Of a stretch of DNA of 7,428 nucleotides, positions 1 to 7,374 are shown piece after piece. How positions within the stretch are numbered: the first letter of the stretch is position 1; every line of letters begins with the position of its first letter. The stretch is from contig JAFLEG010000203.1 of NCBI GenBank assembly GCA_017302195.1, forward strand, positions 1-7,428, written 5' to 3'. The translations under genes and the position numbers were made by a program. The notes beneath the pieces are model-generated. The model did no database searches. It saw only the letters and a program-made list of their open reading frames with translations, and was not told where the DNA came from. The DNA comes from Verrucomicrobiota bacterium (GTDB taxonomy: Bacteria; Verrucomicrobiota; Verrucomicrobiia; Limisphaerales; UBA9464).

Positions 1-2
1 CC

Positions 3-3000
3 TCGCTGCGATACCCGGCGGGTGGTCCCAAGCCGGCGGCCGAGGCGATCAAGACCATGCAGTTGCATCCGGAGTTCAACGTCACCCTGGCGGCGGATGA
101 AAACGTCGCGGAGAAGATCATGTCGCTGGACTGGGATCCGCAGGGCCGGATGTGGGTGGTCGAGACGCCCGAGTACCCGGGCGGCCGGGACGTGAACAAG
201 AACGACTTCAAGGCCTATTGGGACCGCGCCAAGGACCCGGCGCGCTTTCCCGTGGGCGGCAAGGAGCCGCGCAAGCCGCTGGACCGCATCTCCATCCTCA
301 CCGACACCAACGGGGATGGCGTGATGGACCGCCGCACCACGTTTGCGGACGGCCTGGAGCTGCCCACCTCGCTGGTGCTCTACAAGGACGGCGTGATCGT
401 GGCGCAGGCGCCGGACATCCTCTGGATCCGTGACACCAACGGCGACGGAACCGCGGACAAGATCGAGACGCTCTACACCGGCTGGGGCACCTTCGACACC
501 CATGCGGTGATTAACAATTTCCGCTGGGGTCCGGACGGCTGGATCTACGGCTCGGTCGGCTACACCCGCGGCAAGGTGACCTCCGGCGACGGCTCGAAGC
601 CGTTCGGCGACATCGCGGCGGGCATCTACCGGTTCCGTCCGGACGGCTCCATGCTCGAACAGATCGCCGCCGGCGGCTGCAACACCTGGGGCTGCGAGGT
701 CGCGCCCGACGGCGAAATCCTCTTTACCACCGCCACCTGCGGCGAACCGATCTGCCATGTGGTCATTCCGGAGCGGGCGCTCGCCCGGGGCCAGGTGGGG
801 GGGATGAAGGCCTACCTGAACATCATTGAGGAAAACAAAATTTACCCCGCCTTCGACGAGAAGCGTCAGCCCTACGTGCAGATTGACTGGGTGGGCGCGT
901 GGACGGCCGCCGCCGGCTCGGTGATCTACGACGGCGGCGCCTGGCCGGCCAAGTGGGCGCCCGAGGACCGCTATTCGTTCTTCATGGGCGAGGCCACCCG
1001 GCAGTTGGTGCACCATGAGTTCCTCGATCCCAAGGGCCCGACCTACCAGGGACGCAAGGAGGAGGGGCGCAAGCAGGTCGAGTTCCTCGCCAGCACCGAC
1101 TACTGGTTCCGTCCGATCCACGCCCGCGTGGGCCCCGACGGCGCCCTGTACGTGGTGGATTTCTACAATCAGATCGCGGTGCACAACGACACCCGCGGAC
1201 CGGCGCACGGCGCGCGCAACGCGGCGGCCCGTCCGGACCGTGACCATCACTTTACACGCCTATGGCGCGTCCAGCACAAGGAAGCGAAGTCCCTGCCCCC
1301 CTACCGCCTCGATGCCAAGGACCCGGCCGGCCTGGTGCCCATGCTCGCGCATCCCAATGGCTGGGTGCGCACCACGGCGAACCGGCTGCTGAATGAGACC
1401 CAGGCCCAGGGTGTGGCCCCGGCGGTGTCCGAACTGCTCAAGACCAGCTCCAGCCGCTTCGGACGCATCCAGGCGCTCTACACCCTCAACAATCTCGGGA
1501 AGCTCGACGACACCCTGCTCCTGGCCGCCCTGCGCGATGCCGATGGTTCGGTACGCAAGAACGCCGCGCGCGTCGCCGCGGAGCGGCCCGAGGTGGGCGC
1601 CGAGGCCGTGCAGGCCATCCGGGGCCTGCTGTCCGATCCGGACGGCCGCGCCAAGATCAACGCCCTGGTCACCCTGGGCAGTCTGCCGCCCTCGCGCGAG
1701 ACGGCGGACGCCATCGTTGAGGCCTGGCCCTCCTTCAAGGACCCCTGGCTGGAATCCGCCGCCGTGAGCGCGGCGGCCCGCGATCCCCTGCTCTTCCTGC
1801 AGGCGGCGCTGTCGGCCAAGGATCCCGCCCTCGTCGCCGGCTATGTGCCGCACATTGCGCGGCTGGCCGCGCAGCAGGCGGATGGCGAGAAGGCCGGACG
1901 CTTCGTGCAGATTCTCGGGGCGTCCTCGGCCCGCAATGACGGCCTCAAGCAGGCCGCGCTGGACAGCTTCACCGTGGCGCTCAAGCCCGACATCACACCG
2001 CCGGCCAGCGCCTCGCTGAGCACCTCCCTGCGCTATCTCCTGGCCTCGGAACGCACCGCCGGCTCGGTGCTGCCGCTGGTTGCCCGATGGGACACCTCGG
2101 GGCGCCTGACCGATGCGGTCCAGCCGGCTGTGAAGCGCGCCGTCGGCCAACTCGCCAATGCGTCCCTGAGCGATGCGATCCGGGGACAGGCCGCCGCGAA
2201 CCTGGTGGGCGTGCGCAAGCTGGATCCGTCCATCGTCCCGGCGGTCACCGGATTGCTGGGCGGGACCTCTAGCGCCGCCCTGCAGAAGCGCGTGGTGGAC
2301 GCCCTGGGATCCCAGCCCGACACCGCCACCGCGCTCGTCGCATCTTTCCCCGCCCTGCCGGCCGAGGTGGTGGAACCGGCGTTCGGACAGATCGTCAAGC
2401 GCAGCGAGTCCGCCAACGCCTTCCTGGACGCCATCGCCGCGAAGCAGGTGGACCTGCTGAAGCTCGGTCCCGCCCGCCAGCACCGCCTGCGCACACATCC
2501 CGACGCCGCGGTCGCCAAGCGCGCCAACACGATCATTGACGAGCTCAAGGGTCCGGAGGCCCGGGAGAAGGAGGCGCTGATCGCCAAATACACCCCCGAG
2601 GTGCTGAAGCCGGGCAACCTGGAAAACGGAGCCAAACTGTACACCGCCAACTGCGCCGGCTGCCATGTGTACAAGACCGAGGGCCGCAACCTCGCCCCGA
2701 ACCTGACCGGCATGGGCGCGCATGGCCCGGCGGACCTGCTGGTCCACATCCTCGATCCCAACCGTCTGGTGGAGCCCAACTTTGTCTCCACGCTGGTCGA
2801 GACCCAGGACGACCAGAGCTATGACGGCATCGTCGAGCGCGAGAACGCCCAGGAAGTCGTCCTGCGCAATGCCACCGGCGACTACACCCTGCGCACCGCC
2901 GACATCAAGTCCCGCGCCAGCACCGGACGTTCCCTCATGCCCGAGGGCTTCGACCAACTCGGCGCGGAAGGGCTGCGCGACCTGCTCGCCTACCTGTGTG

Positions 3001-4325
3001 CCGACGAGAACCGCTACCGCATGCTGGACCTCACCAGCGCCTTCACCGCCAACAACAGCCGCGGGCTGTACAACAGTCCCGACAACACCGATGAGACGGT
3101 GAGCTTCCGCAGCTACGGCATGAAGCGCGTGGACGACGTGCCCTTCGATGTGATCAGTCCACAGAAGGCGGTCGCCAACGTGGTCGTGCTCAAGGGCGGC
3201 GCGCCCAATGCCTGGTCCCGGAAAACCCTGCCGCAAAAGGTCGAGGTCAAGGTCGGGGTGCCCGCCTCGCGCCTGCACTTCCTGGGCGGCGTCGCCGGCT
3301 GGGGATTCCCCGCGGTGAACAACGATCAACTGCCGGTGCTCAAGGCCACGCTGCAGTTCGCCGGCGGCGGCACCGAGGAACTGGTCTTCCGCAATGGGCA
3401 GGAGTTCGCCGACTACATCGGCCAGTTCGACGTGCCGAAATCCAAGGGACTGCCCCAGCTCACCCGGCGCGGACAGATCCGCTGGCACAGCGCCGACGTG
3501 AAGGGCACCAACGTCATCGAGAGGCTCACCCTGGAGAGCTATGACAACGGCGTCGCCCCGACGCTCTTCGCCATCACCGCCGACAACGGTCCACGGGGCG
3601 CGACCCAGGCGGCTGCCCCCGCTCCGGCTGCGGCGCCAACCGCTGCCGCAGCCACGCTGAAGGCGGCGCCCCAGGACGCCCTGCGCATCCTCATTGTGGG
3701 TGGCGGCAGCAGCCACGACTTCCAGCGATTCTTCAACCTGGCCGACGCCGCCACCCTGCGCGAACTGCCGGGCGCCGTGGTGGCCTACACGGAGAACACC
3801 GACGAGATCGCCACCGCGGCGCCGTTCACCGACGTCCTGTACCTGGCCAACAACAAGCCCATCGGCAGCGCCGCCTCACGCGAAGCGGTCTTCCAGCACG
3901 CCAAGGCCGGCAAGGGCCTGCTGCTGATTCATCCGGCCCTGTGGTACAACTGGGCCGACACCTGGCCTGAATACAACCGCTCCCTGGTGGGCGGCGGATC
4001 CAAGAGCCATGACCGGTTCGGCGAATTTGAGGTGACCGTGCTCAGCGATCCCAAGTCACCGGTTACCGCCGGACTGCCGGCCACCTTCAAGATCACCGAT
4101 GAGCTGTACCACGATGTCCGGGACAACGAGGGCGTGCCCCGCATGGTGCTGGCCACCGGCAAGTCGCCGAACGATGGCCGCGTCTTTCCGGTGATCTGGC
4201 TCAGCCAGGTGCGGGACGGCCGGGTCGCCTGCATCACCCTCGGACACGACGGCCAGGCCCACAGCCATCCCGCCTACCGGCAACTGCTCAAGCAGGCCGC
4301 GCTCTGGGCCGGCGGACGCGAGTAG
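3..4325 (+). CDS. PVC-type dehydrogenase / HEAT / cytochrome c / ThuA multidomain protein, 5' partial
   Basis: Likely an exported haem-containing oxidoreductase; the substrate is unknown, perhaps a sugar or sugar derivative. The frame is open to the left edge: 18 codons precede the first ATG (57), and the residues just before it (PKPAAEAIKTMQL) match the usual family lead-in. The true start and any signal peptide therefore lie outside. Numbering from M at 57: a beta-propeller-like PVC dehydrogenase domain spans about 1-405, with two DTNGDG calcium-type loops (83-91, 126-134) and the DTHAVINNFRWGPDGWIYG stretch. HEAT-like helical repeats span about 425-820. A c-type haem domain spans about 855-985, with CAGCH (C866, C869, H870) and a likely axial Met961 in SLMPEGF. 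A beta-rich, possibly NPCBM-like domain spans about 990-1180. An Ala/Pro linker (1182-1207) leads to a ThuA domain (about 1208-1420; LLLIHPALWYNW, DELYHD, LGHDGQAH). Domain identities are firm from motifs; the reaction is inference. It converges on the RND frame. Confidence 0.9.
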   Translation, partial: SLRYPAGGPKPAAEAIKTMQLHPEFNVTLAADENVAEKIMSLDWDPQGRMWVVETPEYPGGRDVNKNDFKAYWDRAKDPARFPVGGKEPRKPLDRISILTDTNGDGVMDRRTTFADGLELPTSLVLYKDGVIVAQAPDILWIRDTNGDGTADKIETLYTGWGTFDTHAVINNFRWGPDGWIYGSVGYTRGKVTSGDGSKPFGDIAAGIYRFRPDGSMLEQIAAGGCNTWGCEVAPDGEILFTTATCGEPICHVVIPERALARGQVGGMKAYLNIIEENKIYPAFDEKRQPYVQIDWVGAWTAAAGSVIYDGGAWPAKWAPEDRYSFFMGEATRQLVHHEFLDPKGPTYQGRKEEGRKQVEFLASTDYWFRPIHARVGPDGALYVVDFYNQIAVHNDTRGPAHGARNAAARPDRDHHFTRLWRVQHKEAKSLPPYRLDAKDPAGLVPMLAHPNGWVRTTANRLLNETQAQGVAPAVSELLKTSSSRFGRIQALYTLNNLGKLDDTLLLAALRDADGSVRKNAARVAAERPEVGAEAVQAIRGLLSDPDGRAKINALVTLGSLPPSRETADAIVEAWPSFKDPWLESAAVSAAARDPLLFLQAALSAKDPALVAGYVPHIARLAAQQADGEKAGRFVQILGASSARNDGLKQAALDSFTVALKPDITPPASASLSTSLRYLLASERTAGSVLPLVARWDTSGRLTDAVQPAVKRAVGQLANASLSDAIRGQAAANLVGVRKLDPSIVPAVTGLLGGTSSAALQKRVVDALGSQPDTATALVASFPALPAEVVEPAFGQIVKRSESANAFLDAIAAKQVDLLKLGPARQHRLRTHPDAAVAKRANTIIDELKGPEAREKEALIAKYTPEVLKPGNLENGAKLYTANCAGCHVYKTEGRNLAPNLTGMGAHGPADLLVHILDPNRLVEPNFVSTLVETQDDQSYDGIVERENAQEVVLRNATGDYTLRTADIKSRASTGRSLMPEGFDQLGAEGLRDLLAYLCADENRYRMLDLTSAFTANNSRGLYNSPDNTDETVSFRSYGMKRVDDVPFDVISPQKAVANVVVLKGGAPNAWSRKTLPQKVEVKVGVPASRLHFLGGVAGWGFPAVNNDQLPVLKATLQFAGGGTEELVFRNGQEFADYIGQFDVPKSKGLPQLTRRGQIRWHSADVKGTNVIERLTLESYDNGVAPTLFAITADNGPRGATQAAAPAPAAAPTAAAATLKAAPQDALRILIVGGGSSHDFQRFFNLADAATLRELPGAVVAYTENTDEIATAAPFTDVLYLANNKPIGSAASREAVFQHAKAGKGLLLIHPALWYNWADTWPEYNRSLVGGGSKSHDRFGEFEVTVLSDPKSPVTAGLPATFKITDELYHDVRDNEGVPRMVLATGKSPNDGRVFPVIWLSQVRDGRVACITLGHDGQAHSHPAYRQLLKQAALWAGGRE

Positions 4326-4348
4326 GGTTCACTTCACACAGCCGGAGG

Positions 4349-4397
4349 CACCGCCTGCGGGACTCCAACGCGACCTCGCGAGAGTCCGCGGGCGGTG
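4349..4397 (+). terminator. Long GC-rich hairpin after the oxidoreductase stop codon; possible bidirectional terminator
   Basis: The left arm 4349-4365 pairs with the right arm 4382-4397: about 16 base pairs with one bulged G near 4359 and one G-T pair. Inside the 16-base loop, CGCG (4369-4372) can pair with CGCG (4377-4380) around the loop ACCT, extending the structure. It starts 24 bases after the stop codon. No T-run follows on either strand, so it is not a classical Rho-independent terminator. It could still help 3'-end formation or protect mRNA for one or both convergent genes. The pairing is read directly from the sequence; the role is inference. Confidence 0.55.
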
Positions 4398-4522
4398 TGC
4401 TGGCGATGGGGAGCGAATGCACCCCGCGTCATCCGTCGGGGCAATGCCCCTGCAGCTCACCCCCATCATCTGGCGACACGGCACCACCGGGGTGCGGAGT
4501 CTCCGCAGGCGCATTCGCACGC

Positions 4523-4611
4523 CAGGCCATTCTCCGTGTCTCTGCGCCTCTGTGGTGCCAACGCTCTGACAGTCACGGAATGGATACGGCCAAGGGGCGC
4601 AGAATGGCCTG
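4523..4611. repeat. 11-base inverted repeat pair spanning the octamer array
   Basis: CAGGCCATTCT at 4523-4533 is the exact reverse complement of AGAATGGCCTG at 4601-4611, with 67 bases between. The right copy lies 10 bases from the stop codon of the RND frame. The enclosed segment carries the octamer repeat and no gene. It could be the ends of a small non-coding element, or a very loose stem-loop. No flanking target duplication is evident. Confidence 0.35.
4532..4555. repeat. Degenerate octamer repeat (three units)
   Basis: Three adjacent octamers, CTCCGTGT, CTCTGCGC and CTCTGTGG, form an imperfect tandem array. The same kind of sequence (on the other strand, CCACAGAGGCGCAGAGACAC) is, to my knowledge, common as a dispersed intergenic element in many unrelated bacterial genomes and yields spurious short proteins with SVSLRLCG. 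An 11-base inverted repeat overlaps its left end (4523-4533) and recurs to its right (4601-4611). The array is visible directly; membership of a dispersed family is recalled, not searched. Confidence 0.5.
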
Positions 4612-4620
4612 CGCGGACGG

Positions 4621-7374
4621 TCACGCGGCGGGACTGGGCCGCCCCGTCATCTCCGACGCACCGGCCTTGCCGCGCACGGTGCGCCACCACCAGGCGGAGA
4701 GGTCGCTGAACAGGGTATAGACCACTGGAATGATGAACAGGGTCAGGAAGGTGCTGGTGAGCATCCCGCCCACCACGGCGACGCCCATCGGACGCCGGCT
4801 CTCGGCGCCCGCCCCAAATCCGATGGCGATGGGCAGGATGCCGGCGATGGTGGACAGCGCGGTCATCAGGATCGGACGCAGCCGCACCACGCCGGCCTGA
4901 ATCATGGCGTCGTGGGGACTGACGCCGTTCGGCACCTGCTGGTTGGCATACTCCACCAGGAGGATGGAGTTCTTGGTCACCAGGCCGACCAGCAGCACCA
5001 GACCGATCTGGCTGAACAGGTTGAAGTTCATCGCCGGGATCATCGGGATCACGCCCGCCTTGCCGAGGGCATCGAGAATCCACAGTCCTCCGAATGCCCC
5101 GACGAAGGCCAGGGGCAGCGCCAGCATGACCGTGAGCGGATGCACCAGGCTCTCAAACTGCGCCGCCAGGGTCATATAGACGATGATCCCGGCCAGACCC
5201 AGCACCCACCAGATTTCCTGATTGGCGTCAGCCAGATTCTTGGCGTCGCCCTCCCAGGCGTAGAGAAAGCCGGCGGGCAGCTCGTCCTGGAGCAGGGTCT
5301 CCACCTGGGCCACCACGGTGCCGATGGGCACGGCGCCCGGGGAGGCCGTGATGCTGGCTGAACGCAGACGCGCGTAGTGGTTGATGGCATTGGGCGCAGC
5401 GCCCTCGGTATGCGTGACCAGGGAACTGAGCTGCACCAGGCTGCCGGCGGCGTTCCTCACAAAGACCCGGTCCAGATCGGTGGGGCGCAGGCGGGACTCG
5501 CGGGACAACTGCGCGATGACGTCGTACTCCTTGCCGTCCACCTTGATCCGGCTGAGATCCAGGCCGCCGAAGAGGATCTGCAGGGTGCGCGACACCTCCT
5601 CGATGCTCACCCCGAGCGCCGCCGCACGGCTGCGGTCCACACTGACCCGGAGTTCCGGCTTGTTGACCTCATAGCTCACCCGGACGTTCGACAGCAGGGG
5701 CTGCCCGGCGGCGTTGGTCAGGCCGCGCAGGCGATTGGCGAAGGTGTTGGCGGTCTTGTCCAGCGCCTGAAGGTTCTGGTTCTGCAGCACCAGTTCAAAC
5801 GGCGAACTGTTGAAGCTGACCTCGATGGCCTTGGGCAGGTTGGCAATGGCCAGCCCCCCCTCCACCTCGGCGAACAGGCGCTGCGCGATCCCGCCCGGAC
5901 CATTGAGGATCTCCTGGACCGACCGGCCCCGCTCATCCCGGTCGGTGAAGGTCACAAAGACGATCCCGAAGCTCGCCTGGCCGGGGCCGTTGAACCCGGG
6001 CGCCACCATCGCGCCGTAGCTCAGCACCTCCGGCACCGAGGCGATGATGGCCTCCGCCTTGCGCAACTGGCGGTCGGTGTACTCGCTGGTGGATCCGTTG
6101 GGCGTGATCACCAGGGCGAACAGGCGTCCCTTGTCCTCCTGCGGCAGGAAGTCCTGCTCCAGTCCGCGGTAGGCCAGGACCATCAGGGCCATGGTGCCCA
6201 GGGTGACCCCCGCCATGAGCACCCGGTGGGCCAGGGCCCAGTGCAGGGCGCGGCCATAGCCCGAGGCGAGCCCGTCAAACATGCGCTCGAAGAACAGGAA
6301 CAGGGGGCCGTGGCGGATCCCGTGAATGGGCTTCAACAGCCGGGATGCCATGGCCGGCGACAGGGTCAGGGCCACGAATGCGGAGATGACCACCGAGCCG
6401 GCCACGGTCACGGCGAATTCGATGAAGAGGCGTCCGGTGGTGCTCTTCTGGAATGCCAGTGGGGTGAACACCGCCACCAGGGACACCGTGATGGCGATCA
6501 CCGCATAACTGATCTCCTCCATCGCCTTGTAGGCCGCCTGCAGGGGCGCCATGCCCTTCTCGATGTGGTGGTAGATGGCTTCCAGCACCACGATGGCGTC
6601 ATCCACGACCACGCCGATGCTCAGCACCAGCGCGAGCATGGTGAGGATGTTGATCGAGTAGCCGAAGAGGTAGAGCAGCGCGAAGGTGCCGATGAGCGAC
6701 ACCGGGATCGCCACGGCCGGAATCAGCGTGGACCGGACGTTCCGCAGGAAGACAAAGATGATCAGGATCACCAGCAGGAAGGCGACCGCGAGCGTCTCCC
6801 AGACCTCGGCGATGGAGCGTTCGACGAAGATGCTGCTGTCGAAGGCCACCCACATGTCGCAGCCCGCCGGCAGGGAAGGGCGAAGCGCCTCCATCTCGGA
6901 CTTGACCTGCTGGGCCACCGCCACGGTGTTGGCCTTGGCCTGCTTCACGATGCCGAGAAAAATGCAGGGCCTTCCCCGCGCCCGGGCGATGGTCCGGTAG
7001 TCCTCCGCCCCGGCCTCCGCGAGGCCGACATCGCTCAGGCGGATCAGGTTGGGGCCGTCCGCGCGCACCACCAACTGGTTGAACTCATCGGCGGTCTTGA
7101 GCTCACCCCGGGTCTGGATGGTCATCTCCCGGTCCAGGTTCTCCACCCGGCCGCTGGGCAGCTCGACGTTCTGCTGGCGCAGCGCCCGCTGGACATCCAG
7201 CACCGTGACCCCGCGCGCCGCCACCTCCGGCGAGGACACGAATCGAGGCCAGAGCATCTTGAGCGCGACTCGCCTCTTCAGCGCGATGTTCTCGGCCTCG
7301 TACACGATGCCGACGCCGCCGGCGCCGATGCGCCGGAGCACTCGATACTTGGAGTCGACGAGCGTGTCCTTCAC
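4621..7374 (-). CDS. Chimeric frame: Ser/Thr kinase N-lobe fragment joined to N-terminally truncated RND (HAE1/AcrB-type) efflux permease
   Basis: A single 917-codon frame starting at GTG 7374. Residues 1-54 are a kinase N-lobe. From about residue 55 the protein is a proton-driven inner-membrane RND pump, entering in the PN2 porter subdomain (GVTVLDVQRALRQQNVELP). TM2 lies at about 192-213; the TM4 proton-relay pair D258/D259 (VVDDAIVV), TM7 at about 380-400 and the TM10 lysine K801 (LVTKNSILLVEYANQ) are all present. The C-terminus is normal. Typical HAE1 pumps are about 1030-1060 residues. By comparison with AcrB (D407/D408), about 200 residues are missing: TM1, PN1 and the first part of PN2. 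No membrane fusion protein gene precedes it. The RND identity is certain. As drawn, the protein is unlikely to fold as a pump, so treat it as a truncated gene or an assembly join. The substrate cannot be told. Confidence 0.88.
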   Translation of the reverse strand: MKDTLVDSKYRVLRRIGAGGVGIVYEAENIALKRRVALKMLWPRFVSSPEVAARGVTVLDVQRALRQQNVELPSGRVENLDREMTIQTRGELKTADEFNQLVVRADGPNLIRLSDVGLAEAGAEDYRTIARARGRPCIFLGIVKQAKANTVAVAQQVKSEMEALRPSLPAGCDMWVAFDSSIFVERSIAEVWETLAVAFLLVILIIFVFLRNVRSTLIPAVAIPVSLIGTFALLYLFGYSINILTMLALVLSIGVVVDDAIVVLEAIYHHIEKGMAPLQAAYKAMEEISYAVIAITVSLVAVFTPLAFQKSTTGRLFIEFAVTVAGSVVISAFVALTLSPAMASRLLKPIHGIRHGPLFLFFERMFDGLASGYGRALHWALAHRVLMAGVTLGTMALMVLAYRGLEQDFLPQEDKGRLFALVITPNGSTSEYTDRQLRKAEAIIASVPEVLSYGAMVAPGFNGPGQASFGIVFVTFTDRDERGRSVQEILNGPGGIAQRLFAEVEGGLAIANLPKAIEVSFNSSPFELVLQNQNLQALDKTANTFANRLRGLTNAAGQPLLSNVRVSYEVNKPELRVSVDRSRAAALGVSIEEVSRTLQILFGGLDLSRIKVDGKEYDVIAQLSRESRLRPTDLDRVFVRNAAGSLVQLSSLVTHTEGAAPNAINHYARLRSASITASPGAVPIGTVVAQVETLLQDELPAGFLYAWEGDAKNLADANQEIWWVLGLAGIIVYMTLAAQFESLVHPLTVMLALPLAFVGAFGGLWILDALGKAGVIPMIPAMNFNLFSQIGLVLLVGLVTKNSILLVEYANQQVPNGVSPHDAMIQAGVVRLRPILMTALSTIAGILPIAIGFGAGAESRRPMGVAVVGGMLTSTFLTLFIIPVVYTLFSDLSAWWWRTVRGKAGASEMTGRPSPAA
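7213..7374 (-). pseudogene. Serine/threonine protein kinase, N-lobe fragment only
   Basis: Residues 9-41 of the chimeric frame are a textbook bacterial (PknB/Hanks-type) kinase start: KYRVLRRIG, the Gly-rich loop GAGGVGIVYEAE (17-28), and the ATP-anchoring lysine K39 in VALKML. The next residues (WPRFVSSPEV) still fit a kinase, where a C-helix would follow. Instead the sequence becomes an RND pump at about residues 51-55. The C-helix glutamate, HRD catalytic loop, DFG motif and whole C-lobe are absent, so it cannot phosphorylate. The GTG start is supported by GGAG five bases upstream and by a four-base overlap with the preceding stop. Three of its six arginines use CGA. It could be the remnant of a full kinase gene, or the intact start of one cut by a contig misjoin. 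Confidence 0.8.

Larger units (their letters stand above)
4326..4620. other. Intergenic region between convergent genes
   Basis: These 295 bases separate two converging stop codons, so no promoter for either neighbour is expected. Short open frames cross the region but none has a recognisable protein motif or a convincing ribosome binding site. The stretch contains a long hairpin next to the first stop codon, a cluster of small palindromes in its middle, and a degenerate octamer repeat near a pair of inverted 11-mers towards the right. Confidence 0.75.

Noticed and set aside
57..59. ATG at 57 as the true start of the oxidoreductase
   Set aside because: The frame is open to the window edge, the preceding residues match the usual family lead-in, there is no clear ribosome binding site, and a signal peptide would be missing.
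738..758. CX4CH at C228-H234 as a second haem site annotated as fact
   Set aside because: Without conservation or spectral data it may be a chance arrangement of cysteines in a propeller, so it is kept only as a finding.
1260..3716. Very long open frame on the minus strand opposite the oxidoreductase gene
   Set aside because: It is a shadow of codon bias in GC-rich DNA. The translation is Gly/Val/Gln-rich with no recognisable domain, while the plus strand has clear family motifs throughout.
4329..4520. Minus-strand 63-codon frame in the spacer
   Set aside because: Arg/Pro-rich, lies across the hairpins, no ribosome binding site or similarity that I recognise.
4597..4614. GCGCA/TGCGC stem just after the RND stop codon as a terminator
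   Set aside because: Only five pairs with an eight-base loop and no T-run on the minus strand; too weak to annotate.
4395..4720. Short plus-strand open frames crossing the intergenic region into the RND gene
   Set aside because: They overlap the RND 3' end, have no family motif, and their SVSLRLCG-type peptide comes from the octamer repeat seen in many spurious gene calls.
7000..7374. A frameshift hiding the rest of the kinase
   Set aside because: The same frame continues without interruption into clear RND sequence, and the other frames show no HRD or DFG motifs, so the kinase C-lobe is absent rather than out of frame.
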